From an uncultured Anaerolineaceae bacterium (GTDB lineage Bacteria > Chloroflexota > Anaerolineae > Anaerolineales > Anaerolineaceae), in the NCBI GenBank assembly GCA_937897615.1, contig CALCNO010000025.1, positions 1 through 28,126 of the forward strand: a DNA stretch of 28,126 nt. The letters are read 5' to 3'. Positions 1-6,622 of the stretch are shown piece by piece (the first letter of the stretch is position 1; each line of letters begins with the position of its first letter). A program made the translations under genes and the position numbers. The notes under the pieces were generated by a model. That model saw only the letters and a program-made list of their open reading frames with translations. It was not told where the DNA came from and did no database searches.

Positions 1-183
1 GGCCTTCCCTGGCGATTGGCCTGGCCGGCGGCATTGACCCTTCCGGTGGCAGCATTCTTGATCCTGCAGGTGCAGGGGATCATGAATGGCTCCCGGCCCA
101 ACTGGAAGCTGCTGGAATGGACGGCAGGCGGCCTGATCGGATTAATGAGCTATATGATGCTGCTGGCATTATGGCTCAATTGA
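1..183 (+). CDS. C-terminal end of a membrane protein (partial)
   Basis: An open frame runs from the first base to a TGA at 181-183 and encodes 60 residues. It contains two hydrophobic stretches, around residues 7-25 and 43-59, separated by a short polar linker (NGSRPNWKLLEW). This looks like the last two membrane helices of a polytopic protein. A membrane-bound glycosyltransferase is possible because such enzymes often end this way, but no catalytic part is in the window, so I do not assign a function. The frame is well supported by its stop and by the promoter-like sequence that follows at once. Confidence 0.6.
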   Translation, partial: GLPWRLAWPAALTLPVAAFLILQVQGIMNGSRPNWKLLEWTAGGLIGLMSYMMLLALWLN

Positions 184-194
184 AAACAAATTGG

Positions 195-200
195 TATAAT
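195..200 (+). promoter_or_regulatory. Probable -10 box of bcp
   Basis: A perfect TATAAT lies about 25 bases before the bcp start. I see no good -35 hexamer 16-18 bases upstream. It would give a short leader containing the AGGAGG ribosome binding site at 212-217. Confidence 0.5.
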
Positions 201-225
201 CAGATAAGAATAGGAGGAATTGAGA

Positions 226-681
226 ATGTTACAGGCAAATACAATGGCTCCCGATTTTGTCCTGCCGGATGAGACCGGGAAAAAGCGCAGTCTTGCAGAG
301 TTCAAAGGTAAAGATGTGGTGCTCTATTTTTATCCTAAGGATGACACCTCAGGTTGTACCACCGAGGCCTGCAGCTTCCGCGATGATTACAGCGCCTACG
401 AAAAGGCCGGTGTGGTCATCCTCGGCGTCAGCCCTGACTCTACCGAGTCACATGCCAAATTCAAGGCAAAATATCAGCTGCCGTTCCCGCTGCTGGCGGA
501 TGAAGGTCACAAGGTGTGCGAGCTTTATGGCGCCTGGGGCAAGAAACAGCTCTATGGCCGCGAATATGATGGTGTGCTGCGCACAACTTTCCTGATCGGT
601 AAGGATGGCAAGATCAAACAGGTTTTTGAAAAAGTAAAACCGGCCGAACACAGCGCCGAGATTCTGGCGGCATTGAAATAA
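226..681 (+). CDS. bcp: Peroxiredoxin, BCP/PrxQ type (thioredoxin-dependent thiol peroxidase)
   Basis: This 151-residue protein reduces hydrogen peroxide and organic hydroperoxides in the cytoplasm, with electrons normally from thioredoxin. The AhpC/TSA fold is clear: APDFVLPDETG near the N-terminus, then FYPKDDTSGCTTEAC, where Cys44 is the peroxidatic cysteine and Cys49 the resolving cysteine, five residues apart as in E. coli BCP. RTTFLIGKDGKI near residues 117-128 is also typical. Length matches the family (about 150). I chose the ATG at 226 because AGGAGG at 212-217 lies eight bases before it; a TTG at 220 in the same frame is too close to that site. The gene is probably transcribed alone from the TATAAT at 195, and it ends at a strong terminator. 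Confidence 0.93.
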   Translation: MLQANTMAPDFVLPDETGKKRSLAEFKGKDVVLYFYPKDDTSGCTTEACSFRDDYSAYEKAGVVILGVSPDSTESHAKFKAKYQLPFPLLADEGHKVCELYGAWGKKQLYGREYDGVLRTTFLIGKDGKIKQVFEKVKPAEHSAEILAALK

Positions 682-682
682 C

Positions 683-715
683 AAAAAGATGGAGGTTTTC
701 ACCTCCATCTTTTTT
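683..715. terminator. Bidirectional intrinsic terminator between bcp and rsfS
   Basis: An 11-bp perfect stem (686-696 with 701-711) closes a four-base loop. It is flanked by an A run at 683-687 and a T run at 710-715, so it can end transcripts from both strands. The rsfS stop codon at 714-716 overlaps its edge. Confidence 0.9.
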
Positions 716-1070
716 ATTGCAGTGAGAGTAAACGTTTCCCCTTATCCCACAATTGTTCCAGGCGGTAATAGCTGCGCTGGTCAGGCGAAAAGAAATGGAT
801 CACGACCTCGCCCAGGTCGGCGATCATCCAGCCGGCGCGTGAGTCCCCTTCGATTGTGAGCGGCTGGCGGTATTCCTGCTTGCAGAATTCACGCACGGTG
901 GTTGCCAGCGCCTGCAACATGCGGTCGCTGGTACCGGTGCAAATGATGAAATAATCAGTCAGGGGGGTTACTTGCTGAATATCCAAAAGAAGGATTTTTT
1001 CAGCTTTTTTATCTTCCAGTAAACTGACCAACTGATGAGCTTTTTCTAATGCGTCCAGTTCACACCTCAA
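714..1070 (-). CDS. rsfS: Ribosomal silencing factor RsfS (Iojap family)
   Basis: The product is 118 residues, the usual length for RsfS. In characterised members it binds ribosomal protein L14 on the 50S subunit and blocks joining to 30S during slow growth. Family signatures include EKILLLDIQQVTPLTDYFIICTG near residues 23-46, GDSRAGWMIADLGEVVIHFF near 75-95 and YYRLEQLWDK close to the end. The reading frame opens with TTG at 1070 and lacks an in-frame ATG before the conserved part; the exact start is uncertain because no clear ribosome binding site precedes it. It lies 21 bases downstream of thpR on the same strand and is probably co-transcribed with it. Confidence 0.9.
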   Translation of the reverse strand: MRCELDALEKAHQLVSLLEDKKAEKILLLDIQQVTPLTDYFIICTGTSDRMLQALATTVREFCKQEYRQPLTIEGDSRAGWMIADLGEVVIHFFSPDQRSYYRLEQLWDKGKRLLSLQ

Positions 1071-1091
1071 AGAGTTATTGTTGCGATTTTA

Positions 1092-1682
1092 TCACACCTT
1101 GCCCTGGCTTAGCGGATACGTGGCAATGGGAGTGTAGATGGAACCGCCGGCCTGCAGGGTGGAGCGAAAAAAAGTGATTTTCGAAACCGTCAAATTGCCA
1201 AAATCTAGGAGCGCATTTTGCCGCAAAGGCTGAAGGCAGGCAGCCGTTTTTTCACGGCTGGCATTTTCTGAGACCCTTACCAGGGTAAGGTGGGGGGAGA
1301 AGGGACGGGTCTCTCTGGCAAACTTAAAGCGTGCGCATTGCTCGTCAATTTGTGTTGCCAGTGCTGGCAGTGCCTTGGGGTAAGCCAGCCCGGCCCAGAC
1401 CGTCCGCGGGCGATCCCATGAGGAGAACGCGCCCAGCCCTTTGACCTGCACGTCGAAAGGAGGATAACTTTTGGCAATGGCTGCCAGAATCTCACCGATG
1501 CGGGGGAGAAGGGTGCTATCGGTATCACCCAGGAACTTGAGCGTGATGTGGATCATCCCGCTGCGTACCGGGCGAAAGCCGTTCTCCGGGGTCAAATGAG
1601 CTTCGCGGACGATTGTAACCAGCTTTTCCTGAATGGCGGGAGGGATTTCAATGGCGATGAAGGTTCTCAACTGGCTGGGCAT
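1092..1682 (-). CDS. thpR: RNA 2',3'-cyclic phosphodiesterase (2H family, LigT/ThpR)
   Basis: This 196-residue protein belongs to the 2H phosphoesterase superfamily. Known members open 2',3'-cyclic phosphates on RNA ends, and some ligate tRNA halves in vitro. Two catalytic H-x-T-x motifs are present, HITL at residues 45-48 and HLTL at 131-134, at the expected separation. The N-terminal RTFIAIEIP strand is also typical. The ATG at 1682 follows a weak GAGAG site. It is the first gene of a probable two-gene operon with rsfS and is transcribed divergently from the 6S-like RNA. The biological substrate cannot be told from sequence. Confidence 0.92.
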   Translation of the reverse strand: MPSQLRTFIAIEIPPAIQEKLVTIVREAHLTPENGFRPVRSGMIHITLKFLGDTDSTLLPRIGEILAAIAKSYPPFDVQVKGLGAFSSWDRPRTVWAGLAYPKALPALATQIDEQCARFKFARETRPFSPHLTLVRVSENASREKTAACLQPLRQNALLDFGNLTVSKITFFRSTLQAGGSIYTPIATYPLSQGKV

Positions 1683-1726
1683 GTTCTCTCAAAAAGATGC
1701 GTCTACTCATTTTACTCGAAACATGG

Positions 1727-1732
1727 TATAAA
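1727..1732 (+). promoter_or_regulatory. Probable -10 box of the 6S-like RNA
   Basis: TATAAA lies seven bases before the point where the outer stem of the RNA begins (about 1739-1741), which is where transcription should start. No convincing -35 was found. Confidence 0.5.
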
Positions 1733-1738
1733 AAATCA

Positions 1739-1938
1739 CCCTGCCGTGTGCGTGATGTTGCGACACCGGTTTTGAGCCAACATGAGAAAAAACGGGCTCT
1801 CTTCTCACAAGAGTGACGCGATAGGCTTCGGCCAAGGCGGTTCGTCTGTGGTAGAGTCCATCCTGCTTCGGCAGGTTCAAAACTACGTGACACACGGCAT
1901 GGCGGGGTACCTTTCAGCCTGAAAAGGCTGATTTTTTT
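1739..1938 (+). ncRNA. ssrS: 6S RNA (SsrS), regulator of RNA polymerase
   Basis: About 180-200 bases between thpR and the FHA gene fold into a long rod. The outer stem GCCGTGTG (1743-1750) pairs perfectly with CACACGGC (1891-1898). A second stem, GTTTTGAGCC (1769-1778) with GGTTCAAAAC (1874-1883), follows. Then comes an open region of about 15 bases on each side whose 3' strand can form a small hairpin (CCTGC-TTCG-GCAGG, 1862-1875). It is closed by GGGCTCT (1794-1800) with AGAGTCC (1854-1860). The arm ends in a GGC-TTCG-GCC hairpin. This rod with a central bubble is the known 6S architecture, which mimics an open promoter and traps housekeeping RNA polymerase. A -10 box and an intrinsic terminator bracket it. 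RNase P, SRP and tmRNA hallmarks are absent. Identification rests on structure and partial memory of the family consensus, not on a covariance search. Confidence 0.78.
1914..1938 (+). terminator. Intrinsic terminator of the 6S-like RNA
   Basis: A perfect 7-bp stem TCAGCCT/AGGCTGA with a GAAA loop (1921-1924) is followed by seven T residues (1932-1938). Confidence 0.9.
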
Positions 1939-1950
1939 ATCGTCTACCAA

Positions 1951-1979
1951 TTGACAATCATTGCAGTGATTGCTACACT
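1951..1979 (+). promoter_or_regulatory. Promoter of the FHA gene, with a palindrome in its spacer
   Basis: A perfect TTGACA (1951-1956) stands 17 bases from TACACT (1974-1979), a good housekeeping sigma promoter. The spacer carries an 18-base near-perfect palindrome, CAATCATTGCAGTGATTG (1955-1972), with one mismatched pair. Its placement between the two boxes is typical of a repressor operator. Confidence 0.8.
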
Positions 1980-2006
1980 AAGGTGAAAGCTTATAGAGGA
2001 GGATGC

Positions 2007-2621
2007 ATGGTTACGACTTATCGATTAATACTGGTCTCTGGCGTTGGAGCTGGTACTGAATACCCCCTTGAGAAAACTGAATTGCAACTCGGGCGTGAAC
2101 TGAGCAATGACATTGTCATCAATGACCCTGAAGTCTCTCGCCGGCATGCCAAGCTGGTGCTGCAGGGAGATGGCTATGTTTTGGAAGATCTCGGCTCAAC
2201 TAACGGCACCTTCATTCGCGGCCAGAGGCTGGCTGCCCCCGTGGTGCTGCGCCCTGGCGAAACGATCACCATTGGCGAGAAAGTCACGCTCAAGTACGAA
2301 GTGCTTTCTCCCAACCAAAGTGCGACGGTAGTTGTGCAGCGGCGCGAGCCGGTTGCCGTTCCGCCACCCTCCGCTGTTCCTCCACAGCCGGGGCCGATTG
2401 CTCCGCCCCCGGGCATGGCCGCGCAGCCTCCTGTGGCGCCCGGGCGCATTGCCCCACCTGCCAAGAAGAAACCCAAATTGCTGTTGGTCATTCTTATCAT
2501 CCTGGCAGTGCTGGTGGTATTCTGCGTGATCCCGCTGGTGATCATCGATGCCACCAAGAGTTGGTGTGCGCCGTTCCTCGGCGGCATAATAAACCTTATT
2601 TTTGGAGCAGGCACCTGCTAA
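2007..2621 (+). CDS. FHA-domain protein with proline-rich linker and membrane segment
   Basis: The 204-residue product starts with a forkhead-associated domain (about residues 6-100), which in known proteins binds phosphothreonine peptides. Key features are LGRELSNDI, the SRRHA motif near 44-48, and LEDLGSTNGTF near 60-70. A proline- and alanine-rich linker (about 115-150) leads to a lysine cluster (KKKPK) and one strongly hydrophobic helix of about 25 residues. A short tail with two cysteines ends the protein. The FHA domain is therefore probably tethered to the inner face of the membrane. The ATG at 2007 is preceded by AGAGGAGGA; an in-frame GTG at 1983 lies upstream of that site and is unlikely. 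No kinase gene is nearby, so the partner is unknown. Confidence 0.9.
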   Translation: MVTTYRLILVSGVGAGTEYPLEKTELQLGRELSNDIVINDPEVSRRHAKLVLQGDGYVLEDLGSTNGTFIRGQRLAAPVVLRPGETITIGEKVTLKYEVLSPNQSATVVVQRREPVAVPPPSAVPPQPGPIAPPPGMAAQPPVAPGRIAPPAKKKPKLLLVILIILAVLVVFCVIPLVIIDATKSWCAPFLGGIINLIFGAGTC

Positions 2622-2636
2622 ACACCGCAACTTCTG

Positions 2637-2671
2637 GAAACTGGCTGAGAATCAGCCAGTTTCTTTGTTTA
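2637..2671 (+). terminator. Intrinsic terminator after the FHA gene
   Basis: A perfect 12-bp stem (2637-2648 with 2652-2663) with a three-base loop runs into a T-rich stretch (2660-2670). Confidence 0.85.
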
Positions 2672-2676
2672 TCTCT

Positions 2677-2682
2677 TATAAT
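2677..2682 (+). promoter_or_regulatory. -10 box upstream of the AI-2E-type transporter
   Basis: A perfect TATAAT directly follows the FHA gene terminator. Transcription would start near 2689, so that the message would begin with AAGGAG, itself a Shine-Dalgarno sequence, about 14 bases before the ATG at 2709. Confidence 0.55.
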
Positions 2683-2708
2683 GAGATGAAGGAGCATTTG
2701 ACCGCCAG

Positions 2709-3968
2709 ATGACACCGGGTGAAAAACAATCTTTATCGCCGCGCTGGAGCGGAACCGCAAAAGTGGTTGTGGCGCTGACCGTCGCCGGGGTAGCCCTGGC
2801 GATGCTTTTCCGCTTTAAGAATTTTGTTGCCCCGCTTTTGCTGGCCTTTGTGCTGGCGTATTTGATCCACCCCCTGGCCTCTTTTCTCCAACGCAAGCTC
2901 AAAATACCCTGGCGCGCAATCTCCACCATCCTCTACCTGCTCCTTTTTCTGGCAGTGATCGGGTTACTTGTTTGGGGTGGGGTTTCCATTTTTGACCAGG
3001 GTCACAATCTGATCAATTATCTGCAAACCATTATTGGTGACTTGCCGGGTTGGTTCGATAGGATTACTGCTGAACCAATCGTCATTGGCAACTGGAGCTG
3101 GGATCTTTCCAAGTACCAGTTTAGTGACCTGACCACGCAGTTTCAGGGTGTCATCAGCACTACCCTGACCAAGCTGGGCGGCTTGCTGGGCTCAATCGCC
3201 TCTGGTGTTGGCTCCACAGTAACTTGGACGGTTTTCATTCTTCTTATTTCCTATTTCATCATGGCAGAAAGTGCTGGAGCCAGAGCCGGGCTGCTCAAAC
3301 TATCTCTGCCCACATACGAGCACGATTTGCAGAAAATGGGGCAGCAACTCTCCCAGATTTGGAATGCGTTTCTACGCGGGCAGTTGATCGTCTTTTTGAT
3401 CACGGTGGCGTGGTATTCGCTGCTTCTCAGTATTCTGGGGGTCAGATACTTTTTCCTGCTGGCGCTTCTGGCAGGGCTGGCGCGCTTTGTTCCTTATGTG
3501 GGGCCGTTCATTGCCTGGACGACTTATGGGCTGGTAGCGTTGTTCCAGACAAACTACTTCAATATACTGCCGTTCCCCTATGCCCTCATTGTGGTGGGGT
3601 GCGCCTGGGTGTCCGATGTGGTCATTGATAATTTTGTTAGTCCGCGCGTCATGTCCAATGCGCTTAAAATTCACCCGGCCGCCGTCCTTGTGATGGTGCT
3701 GGTCTCGGGCAGTCTTTTTGGCTTTATTGGAATCATTCTTGCTGCTCCGGTACTTGCTTCATTGAAGCTCATGCTGACCTATGTTACACGAAAGCTTTTG
3801 GATGTTGATCCCTGGGAAGGAATGGAAACCTATCCGCCGCCGCTTTCGATCTCTGAAACGCTTTCGGCGTTTGGGAACAGGGTTTTCAGGCGCAGGGGGA
3901 AAAAGCAAGGCCGGGATGCGCAGGAGAATGCGCCTTCAGAACAAACACAAACCAAACAGGATAAATAG
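2709..3968 (+). CDS. AI-2E family transporter (PerM/YdiK/TqsA-like membrane protein)
   Basis: The 419-residue protein is strongly hydrophobic, with about eight predicted membrane helices. Two early helices are near residues 20-60, then one near 70-95. A soluble loop with GDLPGWFDRI follows. Further helices lie from about 165 onward, among them the family block RFVPYVGPFIAWTTY near 258-272 and the NFVSPRVMS block near 308. The polar tail after residue 380 is rich in lysine, arginine and glutamine. The family includes TqsA, an autoinducer-2 exporter, and sodium/proton antiporters, so the substrate cannot be inferred. The start at 2709 is the first ATG in frame. The gene is probably co-transcribed with the small acidic protein 19 bases downstream. 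Confidence 0.88.
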   Translation: MTPGEKQSLSPRWSGTAKVVVALTVAGVALAMLFRFKNFVAPLLLAFVLAYLIHPLASFLQRKLKIPWRAISTILYLLLFLAVIGLLVWGGVSIFDQGHNLINYLQTIIGDLPGWFDRITAEPIVIGNWSWDLSKYQFSDLTTQFQGVISTTLTKLGGLLGSIASGVGSTVTWTVFILLISYFIMAESAGARAGLLKLSLPTYEHDLQKMGQQLSQIWNAFLRGQLIVFLITVAWYSLLLSILGVRYFFLLALLAGLARFVPYVGPFIAWTTYGLVALFQTNYFNILPFPYALIVVGCAWVSDVVIDNFVSPRVMSNALKIHPAAVLVMVLVSGSLFGFIGIILAAPVLASLKLMLTYVTRKLLDVDPWEGMETYPPPLSISETLSAFGNRVFRRRGKKQGRDAQENAPSEQTQTKQDK

Positions 3969-3987
3969 ATAAATAAAGGAGATTGAA

Positions 3988-4170
3988 ATGGCAGAAACTT
4001 ATGATCCGAAAGTAACCACAATGGCCGAGACTGAAAGCTATGCCATCTGGTGTGCTGAAGAACCCGATGGCGAAACTACGTACAACATTGAACTGAACAA
4101 CGTCACCATTCACATGTTCGAGGAAGAGTGGAACGAGTTCCTTGAACTGGTGAAGAAGATCAAAAAATAA
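3988..4170 (+). CDS. Small acidic protein of unknown function (60 aa)
   Basis: A 60-residue frame starts with ATG at 3988, preceded by AAAGGAGA at 3976-3983. It is followed by a hairpin terminator, so it is a real gene despite its size. The protein is acidic in its body (runs such as FEEEWNEF) and ends in a short basic tail (KKIKK). It has one cysteine (IWCAEE), no membrane segment and no signal peptide. Residues 16-45 look like a small beta-rich unit and residues 45-60 like a helix. I do not recognise a family. The tight spacing to the transporter gene suggests shared transcription; a functional link is only inference. Confidence 0.8.
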   Translation: MAETYDPKVTTMAETESYAIWCAEEPDGETTYNIELNNVTIHMFEEEWNEFLELVKKIKK

Positions 4171-4185
4171 CCTATTTTGGTCACC

Positions 4186-4225
4186 ACAAAGGCAGGCAGT
4201 GCTGTTCGGCTGCCTGCCTTTGTTT
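4186..4225 (+). terminator. Intrinsic terminator after the 60-aa gene
   Basis: A 14-bp perfect stem (4186-4199 with 4210-4223) closes a ten-base loop. The T run after it is short (TTTGTTT). Confidence 0.8.
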
Positions 4226-4284
4226 AACCAGCAGGCCGGGAATAAGGTAAAATCGGATAAAGACTTTTCCTTTGAGGGTTGTCA

Positions 4285-5340
4285 ATGCATCTTGATGAAT
4301 TCGGGCAATTTGAAATTCTTGACGTGCAAGGCATGCTGGACCATATTGATGGATTGCCAGGCCAGCTCAAAGAAGCGTGGAACCTGGGGCTGTCCTTGCC
4401 CTTGCCGCAGATGAGCGAGATCAATTCAGTGGTCATTTGTGGCATGGGGGGGTCGGCGATTGGCGCCGATTTGCTGGCAGCCTACCTGTTCGATAAGGTT
4501 GAAGTGCCGGTGCTGGTTCACCGCGATTACAGCCTGCCGGCCTTTGCCCGCGACCGGGGTACCCTGGTGGTTTTGTCTTCTCATTCCGGCAATACCGAAG
4601 AGACTTTATCCTCTTTTGACGAAGCGCTCAAGCGCAATTGCCAGGTGGTGGGGGTTACCACCGGTGGGCAGCTTTTTAATGAAATGTCTCAGGCTGGCTT
4701 ACCGGTCTGGCAGTTTCATCACCAGGGGCAGCCGCGCTCTGCTGTGGGCTTTTCCTTTGGCCTGTTGCTGGCTTTGTTCACCCGCCTGGGGCTGACTTCC
4801 GACCCGTCAAAAGAGGTGAACGATGCAGTCGCCACGATGAAGGACGTGGCGGTGGCGTTACGCGCGGATGTAGCCGTGAAGGATAACCCGGCCAAACGTC
4901 TGGCAGGGCAAATGATGGGGCGCGTGGCAACGATTTTTGCCAGCGGATTTATGGCCCCGGTGGCCCGGCGTTGGAAGTGCCAGATCAATGAGTTGGCTAA
5001 GGCGGCAGCCAATTTTGAAGCCCTGCCGGAAGTAGACCACAATACGATTGCAGGCATTTACAACCCGGAAACGCCCCTGTCTCAAGAAATCCGCATCTTT
5101 TTGGAAGCAAAACACAACCATTCCCGCAACGCGATGCGCTCGGAGACCACACGCCAGATCATGATGGTAGAAGGGCTGAACACAGACGTGGTGCAGGCAC
5201 GCGGGAAGACCACTCTGGCGCAAATGTGGTCAACCCTGCTGTTTGGAGACTATACCGCGTGTTACCTGGCGATTGCCTATGATGTTGACCCAACGCCGAT
5301 AGAACCGATCAATGCCTTGAAAGCTGCCATGAAGAAGTAA
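4285..5340 (+). CDS. Bifunctional phosphoglucose/phosphomannose isomerase
   Basis: This 351-residue enzyme interconverts glucose-6-phosphate, and mannose-6-phosphate, with fructose-6-phosphate. Enzymes of this type occur in archaea and in some bacteria, and are much shorter than the classical PGI (about 550). Two SIS sugar-isomerase domains are visible. The first has ICGMGGSAIGADLL near residues 50-63 and SSHSGNTEETL near 97-107. The second region carries EVDHNTIAG near 249-257, a hallmark of the PGI/PMI family. The start is set at the ATG at 4285, six bases after GAGGG; a TTG six bases upstream is in frame but less likely. The gene ends with its own terminator and appears monocistronic. It is probably the cell's glycolytic PGI, but no other PGI can be checked here. 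Confidence 0.9.
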   Translation: MHLDEFGQFEILDVQGMLDHIDGLPGQLKEAWNLGLSLPLPQMSEINSVVICGMGGSAIGADLLAAYLFDKVEVPVLVHRDYSLPAFARDRGTLVVLSSHSGNTEETLSSFDEALKRNCQVVGVTTGGQLFNEMSQAGLPVWQFHHQGQPRSAVGFSFGLLLALFTRLGLTSDPSKEVNDAVATMKDVAVALRADVAVKDNPAKRLAGQMMGRVATIFASGFMAPVARRWKCQINELAKAAANFEALPEVDHNTIAGIYNPETPLSQEIRIFLEAKHNHSRNAMRSETTRQIMMVEGLNTDVVQARGKTTLAQMWSTLLFGDYTACYLAIAYDVDPTPIEPINALKAAMKK

Positions 5341-5344
5341 CATC

Positions 5345-5370
5345 AAAGGAGGTCGGAAGGCCTCCTTTTT
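5345..5370 (+). terminator. Intrinsic terminator after the isomerase gene
   Basis: AAAGGAGG (5345-5352) pairs with CCTCCTTT (5361-5368) around an eight-base loop and is followed by T residues to 5370. Confidence 0.82.
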
Positions 5371-5381
5371 ATTGCGACGAA

Positions 5382-5399
5382 ATAGAACTTATGTGCTAT
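5382..5399 (+). promoter_or_regulatory. Candidate LexA (SOS) operator of dinB
   Basis: ATAGAAC and GTGCTAT form an inverted repeat around a four-base TTAT spacer, with six of seven positions paired. The core GAAC-N4-GTGC differs by one base from GAAC-N4-GTTC, the LexA site of Firmicutes and related bacteria. It overlaps the first bases of the dinB -10 box, an ideal repressor position. dinB is a classical SOS gene. Confidence 0.55.
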
Positions 5400-5402
5400 A
5401 AT
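5397..5402 (+). promoter_or_regulatory. Leaderless-type -10 box of dinB
   Basis: A perfect TATAAT with an upstream TGC (extended -10) lies exactly six bases before the ATG at 5409. Transcription would then start at or next to the A of the start codon. A weak TTGCGA at 5372-5377 is 19 bases away. Confidence 0.7.
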
Positions 5403-5408
5403 CAAGAT

Positions 5409-6602
5409 ATGGAGAACGCCCGCGTGCGCAAGATCCTGCACCTTGATCTGGATGCTTTCTTCTGTGCCGTCGAGGAACTCAAAGACCCCTCGCTGGCTGG
5501 AAAGGCGTTTGCGGTTGGCGGCAGCGCCGGCCGCAGGGGGGTGATCTCTTCCTGCTCTTATCCGGCGCGTAAGGCGGGAGTACATTCTGCCATGCCCACG
5601 GGGCAGGCTTTGCGCCTGTGCCCGGACTTGATCTTGATCTCCGGCGGCTATGCGGATTACTCCGCCAAATCAGCTGAGGTAATGGCCATCCTTCGTAATT
5701 TATCCGGTATGGTGGAACAGGTTTCGGTTGATGAGGCTTTTATTGATGTAACCGACTTGCCGGATTCCCCGGAAACCATTGCCCGCCATCTCCAGGCAGA
5801 GGTGCGCAAGAAAACAGGGCTGCCATGTTCCATCGGTGCCGCCGCCAATAAACTGGTGGCCAAAGTAGCCACCGATCAGGGTAAGGCACGCAGTCGCACT
5901 GGTTCTTATCCATGCGCCATTCTGGTAGTCCCGCCCGGCCAGGAAGCGGCATTTCTGGCGCCATTAAAGACCTCGGCCATGTGGGGGGTGGGGCCAAAGC
6001 TGGCGGCGGCTCTCTCGGCTGCCGGCATGGCCACATTGGGGGATGTAGCTGCCCGCGACCCCAGAGACCTGGAGCGCCTCTTTGGAAAATATGGCGCCGA
6101 CCTTCATGCCCATGCACTCGGGATTGACAACCGCCCGCTTACCCTGGCACATGAAGCGAAATCCGTCAGCCAGGAGACGACCTTTGCCCGTGACGTGGCC
6201 GATCCGCAGCAGCTGCGCCAGACCCTGCGGGAGCTTTCTGCCACAGTAGCTTACCGCTTGCGCAAAGATGATGTGTGTGCGCGGGTGGTGCGGCTGAAGA
6301 TTCGCTGGAGTGATTTTTCCACACACACGCGCCAGGAACGGCTGGAAACCCCTACAGACCAGGATGGTGTTATCTTTGCCGTGGCAGAAAAACTGTGGCG
6401 TGCGATCTGGACAGATGGAAGGCCGGTGCGCTTGATCGGCGTTGGCGGAGCAGACCTGGTGGAAACCGCTCATCAAATGAGCCTGTGGGACGTAAGCACC
6501 GAAAAAGAACGCAAATTGCATGAGGCGCTCGACAGCCTGAATGAGCGCTATGGCCGGCAGGCGGTACGCAAGGCTTCCCGCTTAAAAAATAGAATCACGT
6601 AG
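5409..6602 (+). CDS. dinB: DNA polymerase IV (Y-family translesion polymerase)
   Basis: The 397-residue product copies past damaged template bases in the cytoplasm. The palm carboxylates are present: Asp13 in LDLDAFF and Asp108-Glu109 in SVDEAFID. The family block SYPARKAGVHSAMP (about 50-63) is there, as are the helix-hairpin-helix thumb region WGVGPKLAAAL (near 197-207) and the little-finger domain from about 240 on (SVSQETTF). Length is normal for DinB. The ATG at 5409 is chosen because the conserved region starts right after it and TATAAT sits six bases upstream. An in-frame ATG at 5391 would overlap the promoter. There is no Shine-Dalgarno sequence, so translation is probably leaderless. 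A LexA-like repeat suggests SOS control. Confidence 0.93.
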   Translation: MENARVRKILHLDLDAFFCAVEELKDPSLAGKAFAVGGSAGRRGVISSCSYPARKAGVHSAMPTGQALRLCPDLILISGGYADYSAKSAEVMAILRNLSGMVEQVSVDEAFIDVTDLPDSPETIARHLQAEVRKKTGLPCSIGAAANKLVAKVATDQGKARSRTGSYPCAILVVPPGQEAAFLAPLKTSAMWGVGPKLAAALSAAGMATLGDVAARDPRDLERLFGKYGADLHAHALGIDNRPLTLAHEAKSVSQETTFARDVADPQQLRQTLRELSATVAYRLRKDDVCARVVRLKIRWSDFSTHTRQERLETPTDQDGVIFAVAEKLWRAIWTDGRPVRLIGVGGADLVETAHQMSLWDVSTEKERKLHEALDSLNERYGRQAVRKASRLKNRIT

Positions 6603-6622
6603 AAATATTGGTTACATGCGCT

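Noticed and set aside
1739..1938. SRP RNA, tmRNA or a riboswitch for the FHA gene
   Set aside because: No SRP GGAAG/AGCA tetraloop motif, no tmRNA tag or acceptor end, and its own terminator plus a separate downstream promoter argue against a cis riboswitch.
1648..1950. Minus-strand frames of 62 and 100 codons over 1648-1950
   Set aside because: They overlap the thpR start and the 6S-like RNA, with no domain and no ribosome binding site.
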